From positions 62,001 through 126,000 of the forward strand of contig JACPIT010000003.1 in NCBI GenBank assembly GCA_016187945.1: 64,000 nt of DNA, in the 5' to 3' direction. Position 1 is the first letter of the stretch, and every line of letters starts with the position of its first letter. This document shows, piece by piece, positions 43,792 through 52,627 of this stretch. The translations under genes were made by a program, and so were the position numbers. The notes below the pieces were generated by a model, which saw only the letters and a program-made list of their open reading frames with translations, was not told the origin of the DNA and made no database searches. The stretch is from Opitutia bacterium (GTDB taxonomy: Bacteria > Verrucomicrobiota > Verrucomicrobiia > Opitutales > Opitutaceae).

Positions 43792-44474
43792 AAACGCTCC
43801 CGCTTCTCCTCCGCCGCGCGGCGCTCGCCGCGTGCCTCGTCGTTGCGACGTCGTTCGCCGCCTTCGCCGCCGAACCGGTCGCGACCGCCGACTGGTCGGC
43901 CGACATGGCGGCGTTCGCGGCGCAGGACGCTGCGACGCCGAGCGCGCCCGATTGCGTGCTGTTCGTCGGCAGTTCGTCGATCCGTCTCTGGAAAACGCTG
44001 AAGGAAGATTTTCCCGGCCTGCCGGTCGTGAATCGCGGCTTCGGCGGCTCGCAGATCGCGGACGCGCTCGTCCACTTCGACCGCTTGGTGCTGCCGCATC
44101 GCCCGCGGCTGATCGTCTTCTACTCGGGCACGAACGACATCAAGGCCGGCAAGTCCCCTGAGCAGGTCGGGCAGGACTTCGAGTTGTTTTGCGCGAAAGT
44201 CCACGCGGCGCGCCCGGAGGCGCGGATTCTTTTCGTGTCGCTGCAATACGCGCCGGCGCGTTGGAACTTGCGCGAGCAAATGGCGGCGGTGAACGGGGCG
44301 GTCGAAAAATTCTGCGCGGCCGATCCGCGTCGTGCGTTCGTCGACACGAATCCGGCGATGCTGCGCGCGGACGGCACGCCCGACGAATCGCTTTACTCGG
44401 CCGACCGCCTGCACATGGCGCCCGCGGGTTACGCCGTCTGGACGCGGCTGCTCGTGCCGCTCGTGAGCCGATGA
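43788..44474 (+). CDS. Exported SGNH/GDSL hydrolase
   Basis: A 228-residue periplasmic esterase-type protein. The signal peptide ends at about residue 28 (FAAFAAEP). All four SGNH blocks are visible: FVGSSSIRLW (nucleophile Ser), VNRGFGGSQ (Gly), FYSGTNDIKAG (Asn) and SADRLHMAPAGY (Asp-x2-His). Members deacylate carbohydrates, lipids or other esters. In this operon it may strip acyl decorations from a glucan (inference). It overlaps both neighbours by 4 bp (ATGA), giving strong translational coupling. Confidence 0.87.
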   Translation: MKTLPLLLRRAALAACLVVATSFAAFAAEPVATADWSADMAAFAAQDAATPSAPDCVLFVGSSSIRLWKTLKEDFPGLPVVNRGFGGSQIADALVHFDRLVLPHRPRLIVFYSGTNDIKAGKSPEQVGQDFELFCAKVHAARPEARILFVSLQYAPARWNLREQMAAVNGAVEKFCAADPRRAFVDTNPAMLRADGTPDESLYSADRLHMAPAGYAVWTRLLVPLVSR

Positions 44475-46606
44475 GCGCGCCCGCTCCCTTTCGCGACGCG
44501 TCGCGGCCGGTCGCCGAGCGCATCGAGGATCTGCTCGGACGCCTGACGCTCGAGGAGAAAGTCGACCAGCTCCACCAGTGCGGCATCGGCGACGCCAACC
44601 CGAACAATCTCGCGGCGCGAGCCGACGAATTCCGCGCGACCTACGGCTCGTTCATCCTCAACGGCGCGCAGGCCGATCTCGCGACGCGCAACGCCCTCCA
44701 GCGGATGTGCGTCGATCAATCGCGCCTCGGCATCCCGGCGATCTTTGGCTGCGACGTCATCCACGGTTATCGCGCCATCGCACCGATCCCGCTCGCGCAA
44801 GCATGCGCGTGGGACACGGAACTCGTGCGCCGCGCATGTGCGGCGACGGCGGAGATGGCGCACGCGCACGGTGTCGATTGGACATTCGCGCCGATGGTCG
44901 ACCATTGCGTCGACCCGCGCTGGGGGCGCGTGGCGGAGACGTTCGGCGAGTCGGCGTTCGCGGCGAGCCGTTTCGCCGAGGCGTCGGTGCGCGGCTATCA
45001 GGAAGGCGCGACGCCGATCGCGGCGTGTTTGAAACACTACGTCGGCTACGGCGCCTCCGAGGGCGGGCGCGACTACAGTCCGACGGAAGTGTCGCCGCAG
45101 TCGCTCTGGGACAACCATCTGCCGCCATTCGAGGCGGGCGTGCGCGCGGGCGCGAAGTCGGTGATGAGCGCGTTCAACGACCTGAACGGCGTGCCGACCT
45201 CCGCGAATCGGCATACGCTGACGGAAATTCTGCGCGAGCGCTGGAAGTTCGACGGGCTCGTCGTTTCGGACTGGAACGCGGTGCTGCAATTGCTGAACCA
45301 GGGCTTCGCCGCCACCGAAGCGGAGGCGACGGCGCGTGCGATCGCGGCGGGCGTCGATCTGAACATGGCCGACGGCTTTTATCGCCAGCACCTGCCTCAG
45401 CTCGTGCGCGCCGGCGTCGTGCCGCTGGCGGCGGTGGACGAGGCGCTGCGCCGCGTCCTGCGCGTGAAGTTCGAGATCGGGTTGTTCGAGCGCCCGTTCA
45501 TCGAGGCAAACGCGCTCACGAGCGCCGCGCCGACGGTGGCGCAGCTCGCGCTCTGCGAAGAATTCGCCGTGCGCTCGCTCGTGCTGCTGAAGAACGAGAG
45601 CGACACGCTGCCGTTGCCAGCGACGGCGAAGCGAGTCGCGCTGATCGGCCCGCTCGCCACCGAGCGAGCCGCGCTGCTGGGCTCGTGGGCGCAGCAGGGG
45701 CGCGGCGACGAGACGCCGAGCATCGCCGAGGAACTGCGCGTCCGTCTGCCGCACGGCTTCGAGCTGCGCGTCGAGAGCGGCTGTGCGATCGAGGGCGGCG
45801 CGCGCGACGGATTCGCAGACGCGCTCGCGGCGGCGCGTGACGCCGACTGCGTCGTGCTCGCGCTCGGCGAGCAGTGGACCATGAGCGGCGAGAACGGCTC
45901 GCGCTCGACGATCCGTCTGCCGGGATTGCAGGAGGAACTGGCGCTCGCGGTGGCGGCGCTCGGCAAACCGACGGCGCTCGTGCTCGTGACGGGGCGGCCG
46001 GTGGAATTGCACGCGATCGAGCCGCGCGTCGCGGCGATCGTGGCGGCGTGGCAACCGGGCTCGCGCGCCGGTGCGGCGATCGCGCGCGTGTTGCTCGGCG
46101 AGGCGAACCCGTCCGGGCGGCTCGCGATCACGTGGCCGCGCACGACGGGGCAGATTCCGCTGTTTCACCAGATGCGGCCGCGCGCGCGGCGCGAGCCCGA
46201 GGGCTGTTATCAGGACGTGCCGACGACGCCGCACTACGCGTTCGGTCACGGGTTGAGTTACACGCGCTTCGACTACGGCCAGATTCGACTGTCGCACGCG
46301 AGCGTGCGGGCGGGCGAGACGCTCGTGGCGGAAGTGACGGTGACGAATCGCGGCACGCGCGCCGGGCGCGAGACGGTGCTGTGGTTCATCCGCGATCCGG
46401 CGGCGAGCATCACGCGGCCGCTGCGCGAGCTGAAGCATTTCGAGTCGGCCGAACTGGCGGCGGGTGAGGCGCGGGTGTTTCGCTGGGAGATCGTCCCGGA
46501 GCGTGACCTCGCGTTTCCCGACGCCGTCGGCGCGCGCCGGCTCGAGGCGGGGGAGATTCAGGTTTTCGCGGCGGAGCGCTCCGTGACGTTCACGGTGCTG
46601 GCGTGA
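44471..46606 (+). CDS. Cytoplasmic GH3 beta-glucosidase
   Basis: A 711-residue GH3 enzyme without a signal peptide, in contrast to the GH3 protein at 39595. Motifs: EDLLGRLTLEEKVDQLHQCG, IPAIFGCDVIHGYRAIAP, VDWTFAPMVD, CLKHYVGYGASEGGRDYSP, and FDGLVVSDWNAVLQL with the nucleophile Asp at about residue 267; a C-terminal Fn3-like domain follows. It would hydrolyse imported disaccharide or residual oligosaccharides beside the GH94 phosphorylase. ATG 44471 overlaps the SGNH stop by 4 bp; the longer open frame upstream is a shadow. Confidence 0.9.
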   Translation: MSAPAPFRDASRPVAERIEDLLGRLTLEEKVDQLHQCGIGDANPNNLAARADEFRATYGSFILNGAQADLATRNALQRMCVDQSRLGIPAIFGCDVIHGYRAIAPIPLAQACAWDTELVRRACAATAEMAHAHGVDWTFAPMVDHCVDPRWGRVAETFGESAFAASRFAEASVRGYQEGATPIAACLKHYVGYGASEGGRDYSPTEVSPQSLWDNHLPPFEAGVRAGAKSVMSAFNDLNGVPTSANRHTLTEILRERWKFDGLVVSDWNAVLQLLNQGFAATEAEATARAIAAGVDLNMADGFYRQHLPQLVRAGVVPLAAVDEALRRVLRVKFEIGLFERPFIEANALTSAAPTVAQLALCEEFAVRSLVLLKNESDTLPLPATAKRVALIGPLATERAALLGSWAQQGRGDETPSIAEELRVRLPHGFELRVESGCAIEGGARDGFADALAAARDADCVVLALGEQWTMSGENGSRSTIRLPGLQEELALAVAALGKPTALVLVTGRPVELHAIEPRVAAIVAAWQPGSRAGAAIARVLLGEANPSGRLAITWPRTTGQIPLFHQMRPRARREPEGCYQDVPTTPHYAFGHGLSYTRFDYGQIRLSHASVRAGETLVAEVTVTNRGTRAGRETVLWFIRDPAASITRPLRELKHFESAELAAGEARVFRWEIVPERDLAFPDAVGARRLEAGEIQVFAAERSVTFTVLA

Positions 46607-46634
46607 GCGGGCGTTTGGGCTTTTAGTCGCGCCG

Positions 46635-48428
46635 ATGAGCGAAACGCAGGAAATCCAGGGCGCGGTGCCGAATCGCGCGAATGCGGCGTTTCGCCAGCAT
46701 GTCTGGCCCGTGCTGGTGGAGCGCAAGTGGGCGACGCTCGGCGCGGTGGCGCTGCTCGGCATCCACGGCTACGGCCTGACGCTCCAGAATGTTTACCTGA
46801 AATGGTTCCTCGACGCGCTTGAGCAACACGGACTCGCGGGCGTCGATCTCTGGCGGCGCGTGGCGTGGCTGGCGGGCGGGTATCTGGTCGCGACGGTCGT
46901 GTTGCGCATGGCGTGCTGGCATCTCGGCTACCGGCTGATCACGCGCGTGCGCGAGCGGATCGTGTTCGCGCTGCGGAGCCAGTTTTTCCGGCACGTGAAC
47001 CAGCTTTGCCTGCGCTTCCACGGCCAGCACTCGTCGGGAGAGTTGTTCAGTTACCTCTTCGGTTCGCCGCTGGCGTCGGTGATGCAGTTTTTCCAGCACA
47101 CGTCGATCGCGGTGCCGGGTTCGATCGTGAACCTGATTTCACTGCTGCTGCTGTTCTGGCAGTGGGACTGGGTGGTCGCGCTCGTGGTGCTCGCGGCGGC
47201 GGCTTTGAGCGTGTGGTTCATGCTGCACGCGCGGGTGAAGATGCAGCGGATCAGCGCGGAGTTTCAGAGCGCGGAGGGCGACGTGAGCGGGCGCGTGGCG
47301 GATTTGCTGCGCGGGAACAAGGCTGTGAAACTCTACGCGATGGAGGATCGGGTGGAGGAGGACTTCGCGGCGCAGGCGGCGATGATCAGCCGCAAATCCT
47401 ACGAGCGCGACGTGAGCAGTCACGTCGAGTGGATGAAGCAGGAGGCGTTCGGCTACGTGTGTTACGCGGTGCTGATGGGCGTGTGCACGTGGCGCTACGT
47501 CGAGGGACACATCTCGCTCGGCGTGGTGGCGGCGTGCTTCACGTCGTTCGTGTCGATCCAATGGCCGTTGCAGGCGATTTTTCAGGCGTTCACGTTTTGG
47601 GGCGGCGCGGCGGCGTCGCTCGCGCGCATCGGCGTGGTGCTCGACACGCCGAGCACGACGCCCGACCCGGCGGAGCCGACGCGCGGCCTCCCGCCGCATG
47701 CGGAGATCGTGTTCGAGAACGTCAGCTTCGACTACGAGCCGAACGCGCCGATCGTGCGCGAGCTGTCGCTGCGCATCCCGACCGGGCAGCGCGTGGCGCT
47801 CGTGGGGCCGTCGGGTGCGGGCAAGACGACCATCGCGCAATTGCTGCTGCGGCTCTACGACCCGACGGCGGGCGCGGTGAAGCTCGGCGGCGTGGACCTG
47901 CGGCGGTTCGCGGCGGCGGATTTGCGGCGGCAGTTCGGCGTGGTGCCGCAGGATCCGTTTATTTTCCGCACGACGGTGCGCGACAACGTCCGCGTGGCGC
48001 GGCCGGATGCCAGTGACGCGGCGATCCGGCGCGCATGCGAGCTGGCGAACGCGTGGGATTTCATCGCGGCGATGCCGGGCGGGCTCGACGCGAAGATCGG
48101 CGAGGGCGGCTCGACGCTCTCGGGCGGTCAGCGGCAGCGGCTGGCGATCGCGCGGGCGCTGCTGGCGGACCCGCAGTGCTTCGTGCTCGACGAGGCGACG
48201 AGTGCGCTCGACACGCTGAGCGAGGCGCTGGTGCAGGAGGTCGTCGAAAAAAACCTCGTCGGTCGCACGGTGATCTTCATCGCGCACCGGCTGGCGACGG
48301 TGAAAAACTGCGATCGCATCCTCGTCGTCGACGGCGGGCGAGTGGTGCAGGACGGCGCGTTCGACGAACTCGTGGCGCGGCCGGGATTGTTTCAGGATCT
48401 CGTGCGCGGGCAGGCGCTGCGGGCGTGA
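46635..48428 (+). CDS. ABC transporter, fused membrane and ATPase domains (exporter type)
   Basis: A 597-residue half-transporter that dimerises in the inner membrane. Six hydrophobic helices between about residues 30 and 320, then the nucleotide-binding domain with Walker A GPSGAGKTTIAQ, Q-loop VVPQDPF, signature LSGGQRQRLAIARAL, Walker B CFVLDEATSALD and H-loop IAHRLATVK. Resembles MsbA/NdvA-type exporters. It starts 28 bp after the second GH3 gene, so it could be cotranscribed with the glucan operon. Exporters of this class carry lipids, peptides or cyclic beta-1,2-glucan; sequence alone does not decide. Confidence 0.85.
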   Translation: MSETQEIQGAVPNRANAAFRQHVWPVLVERKWATLGAVALLGIHGYGLTLQNVYLKWFLDALEQHGLAGVDLWRRVAWLAGGYLVATVVLRMACWHLGYRLITRVRERIVFALRSQFFRHVNQLCLRFHGQHSSGELFSYLFGSPLASVMQFFQHTSIAVPGSIVNLISLLLLFWQWDWVVALVVLAAAALSVWFMLHARVKMQRISAEFQSAEGDVSGRVADLLRGNKAVKLYAMEDRVEEDFAAQAAMISRKSYERDVSSHVEWMKQEAFGYVCYAVLMGVCTWRYVEGHISLGVVAACFTSFVSIQWPLQAIFQAFTFWGGAAASLARIGVVLDTPSTTPDPAEPTRGLPPHAEIVFENVSFDYEPNAPIVRELSLRIPTGQRVALVGPSGAGKTTIAQLLLRLYDPTAGAVKLGGVDLRRFAAADLRRQFGVVPQDPFIFRTTVRDNVRVARPDASDAAIRRACELANAWDFIAAMPGGLDAKIGEGGSTLSGGQRQRLAIARALLADPQCFVLDEATSALDTLSEALVQEVVEKNLVGRTVIFIAHRLATVKNCDRILVVDGGRVVQDGAFDELVARPGLFQDLVRGQALRA

Positions 48429-48457
48429 CGCGCGCCGGGGCCGAACTCCGGCAGTCG

Positions 48458-48506
48458 CCCGCGAATTCGCGAATTTGCGCTATTTGCGGGAGGGCTTCTG
48501 CGCGAG
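48458..48506. repeat. Dispersed repeat with GCGAATTCGCGAATTTGCGC, copy 1
   Basis: A short AT-punctuated palindromic unit (CCCGCGAATTCGCGAATTTG and on, ending near TGCGGGAGGGCTTC). Its reverse complement aligns over most of its length with 60775-60822. Lies between the convergent ABC transporter and response-regulator genes. Confidence 0.5.
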
Positions 48507-48532
48507 GTCGGCTGAGGCGGGCTCGCGCAATG

Positions 48533-48994
48533 CTACGCCGGGGGCGCGTCGCCCATTCGCGGTCGGGTGGGCGGAGGCTCGTTCAGCACGAGCCAGTAGA
48601 GGCCGAGCTGGCGCATCGCTTCGCAGAAGCGTTCGAAGTCGACCGGTTTGCGGATGTAGCTGTTCGCGCCGATGTCGTAGCTCATCATGATGTCCTGTTC
48701 CTCCTTGGATGACGTGAGGACAACGACGGGCTGGCGGCGCTGGCGCGGGTCGGCGCGGATGTGGCGGAGCACGTCGAGGCCGTCGATTTTGGGCAGTTTC
48801 AAATCGAGGAGCACGACGGCGGGCGGCGTGGGCGCGGCGGGATCGCGGACGCAGTTGTCGAGGTATTCGATCGCCGCGAGCCCGTCGCCGACGATCACGA
48901 CGGGGTTGGCAATGTGACTTTGCTGGAACGCGCGGAGCGTGAGGCTGACGTCGTCTTCGTTGTCTTCGACGAGGAGGATGGGGCGGGTTCTCAT
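48533..48994 (-). CDS. Single-domain response regulator (Rcp1-like)
   Basis: A 153-residue receiver domain without an output domain. Acidic pair ILLVEDNEDDVSL, phospho-acceptor Asp in VVLLDLKLPKIDGLD, Thr/Ser in VVVLTSSKEEQ and Lys in YIRKPVDFERF. This subfamily serves as partner of hybrid or phytochrome-type kinases and passes phosphate on or acts by protein contact. It overlaps the propeller kinase gene upstream by 4 bp, which makes that kinase its cognate partner. The open frame upstream is a shadow of the kinase gene. Confidence 0.9.
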   Translation of the reverse strand: MRTRPILLVEDNEDDVSLTLRAFQQSHIANPVVIVGDGLAAIEYLDNCVRDPAAPTPPAVVLLDLKLPKIDGLDVLRHIRADPRQRRQPVVVLTSSKEEQDIMMSYDIGANSYIRKPVDFERFCEAMRQLGLYWLVLNEPPPTRPRMGDAPPA

Positions 48995-51900
48995 GGGCGG
49001 CGGGGCGGAGGATCGGGGAGGGTGAAGAAGAAAGTCGCGCCGGCGTCGGGCCGGCTCTCGGCGCGGACGGTGCCGCCGTGGCGTTGGACGATGCGGTGCA
49101 CGGTGGCGAGGCCGATGCCGGTGCCGGGAAACTCGTTGGCGGTGTGGAAGCGGCGAAACGCCTCGAACATCCGCGTCGCGAACGCCGGGTCGAAGCCGGC
49201 GCCGTTGTCGCGCACGTGGAAGACCCGCTGACCGTCGCGCTCGGTGGCGCCGAACTCGATGCGGATCGCCGCGCGTTTGCTGGAGAATTTGCGGGCGTTG
49301 CCGAGGAGATTTTCGAGCGCGATGCGGAGGAGACGGGCGTCGCCCTGCGCGACGAGGCCGGGGGCGATCGCGAGTTCGATCGGCGGGGCGGGGTGAGCGA
49401 GGCGGAGTTCCTCGCCGATCTGCGCGACGAGCGCGCTGAGGTCGATGGGCGCGCGGACCATGTCTTCGCGCGAGACGCGGGAGAGCTGGAGGAGATCGTC
49501 GATGAGCTGGCCCATGCGCTGCGTGGCGTTGCGGATGCGGTGGAGGCTGTCGCGCGCTTCGTCGTCGAGTTTCGGTCCGTAGTCGTCGAGCAGCACGCGG
49601 CTGAATCCGTCCATGCTGCGGAGCGGGGAGCGGAGGTCGTGCGACACCGAATAGCTGAACGCCTCGAGTTCCTTCACGGCGGCGGCGAGCTGGGCGGTGC
49701 GGTCGGCGACGCGGGCTTCGAGCTGCTGGTTGGCTTCGCACAAGGCGGCGGCGGCGCGCTCGCGTTCGGCGGCGCGCTCGCGTTCGTAGGCGAGTTCGCG
49801 GGCGTGCTGGGCCTCGCGCATGTGTTGGACGGAGACGCGCCAGCCGACCGCGGCGGCGCAGGCGACGACGCCGAGCGAGGCGAGGCCGCGGAACCACCAG
49901 GTTTGCCACCAGAGCGGCACGATGGTCAGGCCGAGCGAGACGCCGCTCGCGTTCGCGGCGCCGTCGCCGTCGACGGCGAGGATGCGCAGCCGGTAGTGGC
50001 CGGGGTCGAGATTGGTGAAGGTCGCGCGCGGCTCGCCTTCGACGAGGCGCCAGTCGCGGTCGAAGCCCTCGAGTTTCAGCCGGTATTTCAGGTGCGCGCG
50101 CGAACCGAAGCTGAGCGCGGCGAAGCGGAACTGGAGCACCGAGTGCTCGGCGGACACCGCGAGTTCGCGCGTCTCGGTGATGCTGCGCGGCAGGATGCCG
50201 TCCGGTGCGCCGGGGCGCACGGGAGTGTTCAGGATTTCGAATTCCGTGAGGACGACCGGTGGCGGCCGCGCGGGCGGCGCGAGCTGGCGCGGATCGAAGC
50301 GAACGAAGCCCTGCGTGGTGCCGAAGAGAAGTTCGCCGGTTTGCAGGCGGTAGCGGGCGTGCGGGTTGAATTGGCTGCCGGGCAGCCCGTTGCCTTCGTC
50401 GAAGACGTGGATTTTTCGCGTCGCCGGATCGAAGCGAACGAGGCCGCGGTTCGTGCCGATCCAGAAAATCCCGGCGTCGTCGGCGATGATGCCGCGCAAC
50501 ACATCGCTCGGCAGACCGTCGGCGGTGCGGAGCGATTCGCAATGCCCGGTGCGCGGGTCGAGGTGGTGCAGCCCGCCGCCTTCCGACGTGGCCCAGATCG
50601 TGCCGTCGCGATCCTCGAGCAGATCGAAGATCCAGAAACCGCTCAGCGTGGCGCATTCACCGCGATGGCCCTCGAAGCGGTCCCAGCTTTGCGTGGCGCG
50701 ATCGAAGCGCGCGAGGCCGCGCGGCGTGCCGGCCCAGAGCGTGCCGTCGCGCGTGAGCAGCAGCGAGCAGACGATGTCGTCGCTCAAGCTGCGGGGCTGC
50801 GTGGGATCGTGGCGGAAGGCCGTGAAGGTGTCGCGCTCCGGCGCGAAGCGGTTGAGTCCGCCGCCGATCGTGGCGACCCAGAGCGTGCCGTCGGGATCTT
50901 CGAGGACGCGCCAGACGTGCGAGTCGGTCAACGCGCCGGGCTCGCCGGGGGCGGGGAGGTAGGCGCGGAATTTTTCGGTCGCGGGGTCGAAGCGGTTGAG
51001 CCCGCCGCCCCACGTGCCGACCCAAAGCGTGCCGCGGCGGTCGCGGTGGAGGCACACGGCGGCTTTCGCCGCGAGGCTGGCGGGATCGTTCGGCGAATGG
51101 CGGAAACCGCGCCACTGGCCGGTGGCGGCGGACCAGCGATTGACGCCGCCGTTGTCGGTGCCGACCCAGAGGTCGCCGGAGGGATCTTCGAGGAAGGAGA
51201 GGACTTGGTCGTCGGACAGCGTGTTGCGCTCGCCCGGCGCGCTGTAGAAAACCTGAAACGCGGCGGCGGAGCGGTCGAAGTGGCTCACGCCGTTCGGAAA
51301 ATGGCCGATCCACAGATCGCCGTTGGCCGCTTCGAAGACGGTGCGGATCGCGTCGGCCGCGAGCGAGTTGGTGGCGTAGCGCGAATGTCGGTGCGTGACG
51401 AAGCGGCCGCGCGCCGGATCGAAGAGCGTGAAGCCGCCGCCATCGGTGCCGAAGCCGATGCGACCGTCGCGATCGACGAGCAGCGCGGTGACCGATTGGG
51501 TCGGGTGCGGGTCGTCGGGATCGTCGCCGAGCGGGAAGCGCTCGACGCGTCCGGTTGGCGGGTCGAGTCGGCAGAGGCCGCCCTCGGTGCCGATCCACAA
51601 CTGGCCGGCGCGATCCTCCGCGAGGGCGGCGACGTGGTTGCTGTTCAGGCTGTGAGGGTCGTCCGCGTGGTGCGTGTAGGCTTGCGCGCCGTCGGCGGTG
51701 AGGCGTTGCAGGCCGTGGCTGCCGGTGCCGACCCAGAGCGTGCCGTGGCGGTCGCGATACAGGCAGGTGATCCAGATGTCGCGCGCACCGTCCGCGAGAG
51801 CGACGCGCGAGAAGCGGCCGGTTTTCGGATCGAAGCGGTTGAGGCCGCGCCCGCGCGTGCCGACCCACAACTCGCCGTTCGGGTCGCGCCAGAGGCATTG

Positions 51901-52488
51901 CGTGGTGTCGTCGCTCAGGCTGTCGGGCCCGCCGGGCCCGCGGCGGAAGTGCGAGAAGCGCTCGGTGTCGCGGTGCCAGAGATCGAGGCCGCCTTCGGTC
52001 GCCATCCAGAGATTGCCTTCGGTGTCTTCCTGGATGCCGAGGACGGCGCCGTTCGCCAGGCTGTCGGGATCGCCGGGGTCGGGTCGAAAAATGCGGAACG
52101 AATAACCGTCGAAGCGCGCCACGCCGTCGGCGGTGCCGAACCACATGAAGCCGCGGCTGTCCTGCATCGCGCAGTAAACGACGGCGGGCGGCAGGCCGTC
52201 GCGCGGCGTGAAGCGGTGGAAGTTCAGTTGCTCCGAGGTGGGGGCGGCGGGGGCGAGGAGTGGAAGCGAGAAGGCGGCGGCGACGAGCACGGCGAATAAC
52301 CCGGATATTTCACCCGCAGAGCGAAACACGCGACGCAGCGTGGTAGCGGAATTCGTGAGAATTTCGCCGCTGCCGAGGCGCGAAAACCTCACGGTTTCCG
52401 CTACGCTGTGAAATATCCGGGATAGCCCTGTCCACGCCAGCTCCAGCGAGCGGCGAAGGACAGGGGAGGCGTGATCGGCGCGGGGCAC
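48991..52488 (-). CDS. Two-component regulator propeller histidine kinase
   Basis: Up to 1165 residues. A periplasmic sensor built of about 14 propeller repeats (pattern DxxGxLWVGTxxxGLxRFDP, for example DPNGELWVGTRGRGLNRFDP), a Y_Y_Y domain (about 715-790; LKYRLKLEGFDRDW), one membrane helix (about 800-820), a coiled coil, HisKA with [16 protein letters not shown] and HATPase_c with NLLGNARKF and GTGIGLA. Unlike Bacteroides hybrid regulators it lacks a receiver and AraC domain; those are replaced by the downstream receiver protein. Start uncertain: GTG 52488 is the longest, but the first ~60 codons are encoded by an inverted repeat; GTG 52329 or 52290 would start near the signal peptide. Confidence 0.87.
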   Translation of the reverse strand: MPRADHASPVLRRSLELAWTGLSRIFHSVAETVRFSRLGSGEILTNSATTLRRVFRSAGEISGLFAVLVAAAFSLPLLAPAAPTSEQLNFHRFTPRDGLPPAVVYCAMQDSRGFMWFGTADGVARFDGYSFRIFRPDPGDPDSLANGAVLGIQEDTEGNLWMATEGGLDLWHRDTERFSHFRRGPGGPDSLSDDTTQCLWRDPNGELWVGTRGRGLNRFDPKTGRFSRVALADGARDIWITCLYRDRHGTLWVGTGSHGLQRLTADGAQAYTHHADDPHSLNSNHVAALAEDRAGQLWIGTEGGLCRLDPPTGRVERFPLGDDPDDPHPTQSVTALLVDRDGRIGFGTDGGGFTLFDPARGRFVTHRHSRYATNSLAADAIRTVFEAANGDLWIGHFPNGVSHFDRSAAAFQVFYSAPGERNTLSDDQVLSFLEDPSGDLWVGTDNGGVNRWSAATGQWRGFRHSPNDPASLAAKAAVCLHRDRRGTLWVGTWGGGLNRFDPATEKFRAYLPAPGEPGALTDSHVWRVLEDPDGTLWVATIGGGLNRFAPERDTFTAFRHDPTQPRSLSDDIVCSLLLTRDGTLWAGTPRGLARFDRATQSWDRFEGHRGECATLSGFWIFDLLEDRDGTIWATSEGGGLHHLDPRTGHCESLRTADGLPSDVLRGIIADDAGIFWIGTNRGLVRFDPATRKIHVFDEGNGLPGSQFNPHARYRLQTGELLFGTTQGFVRFDPRQLAPPARPPPVVLTEFEILNTPVRPGAPDGILPRSITETRELAVSAEHSVLQFRFAALSFGSRAHLKYRLKLEGFDRDWRLVEGEPRATFTNLDPGHYRLRILAVDGDGAANASGVSLGLTIVPLWWQTWWFRGLASLGVVACAAAVGWRVSVQHMREAQHARELAYERERAAERERAAAALCEANQQLEARVADRTAQLAAAVKELEAFSYSVSHDLRSPLRSMDGFSRVLLDDYGPKLDDEARDSLHRIRNATQRMGQLIDDLLQLSRVSREDMVRAPIDLSALVAQIGEELRLAHPAPPIELAIAPGLVAQGDARLLRIALENLLGNARKFSSKRAAIRIEFGATERDGQRVFHVRDNGAGFDPAFATRMFEAFRRFHTANEFPGTGIGLATVHRIVQRHGGTVRAESRPDAGATFFFTLPDPPPRRP
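52305..52425. repeat. Inverted-repeat element with CCGGATATTTCAC ends
   Basis: CCCGGATATTTCAC near 52305 pairs with GTGAAATATCCGGG near 52409-52422; inside, GTAGCGGAATTC at the left and TTTCCGCTAC at the right are also partly complementary. It lies across the putative 5' end of the propeller kinase gene and is open in that frame. Confidence 0.6.
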
Positions 52489-52527
52489 GGGAGGGTTTAT
52501 CGGGTTGCGCGATCGCTGCGAATGGAG

Positions 52528-52588
52528 GGCCAGTCTCTTACTGGCCTGTGCGGTGGCGGGCGTGTTTGGGCCGGTTGAAAACCGGTCC
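52528..52588. repeat. Two small hairpins between kinase and receptor genes
   Basis: GGCCAGT/ACTGGCC (52528-52534 and 52540-52546) and GGGCCGGTT/AACCGGTCC (52568-52576 and 52580-52588). They lie 40-100 bp past the 3' end of the TonB receptor gene and may terminate its transcript or be REP units. Confidence 0.45.
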
Positions 52589-52627
52589 TACGCCGACGGG
52601 CGACGTGGCGGCTTTGTTTCATCGTCG

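Noticed and set aside
46635-48428. ABC exporter as a cyclic beta-1,2-glucan exporter (NdvA/ChvA)
   Set aside because: Tempting because of the neighbouring locus, but the sequence motifs are those of the general exporter family and no glucan synthase gene is present, so I left the substrate open.
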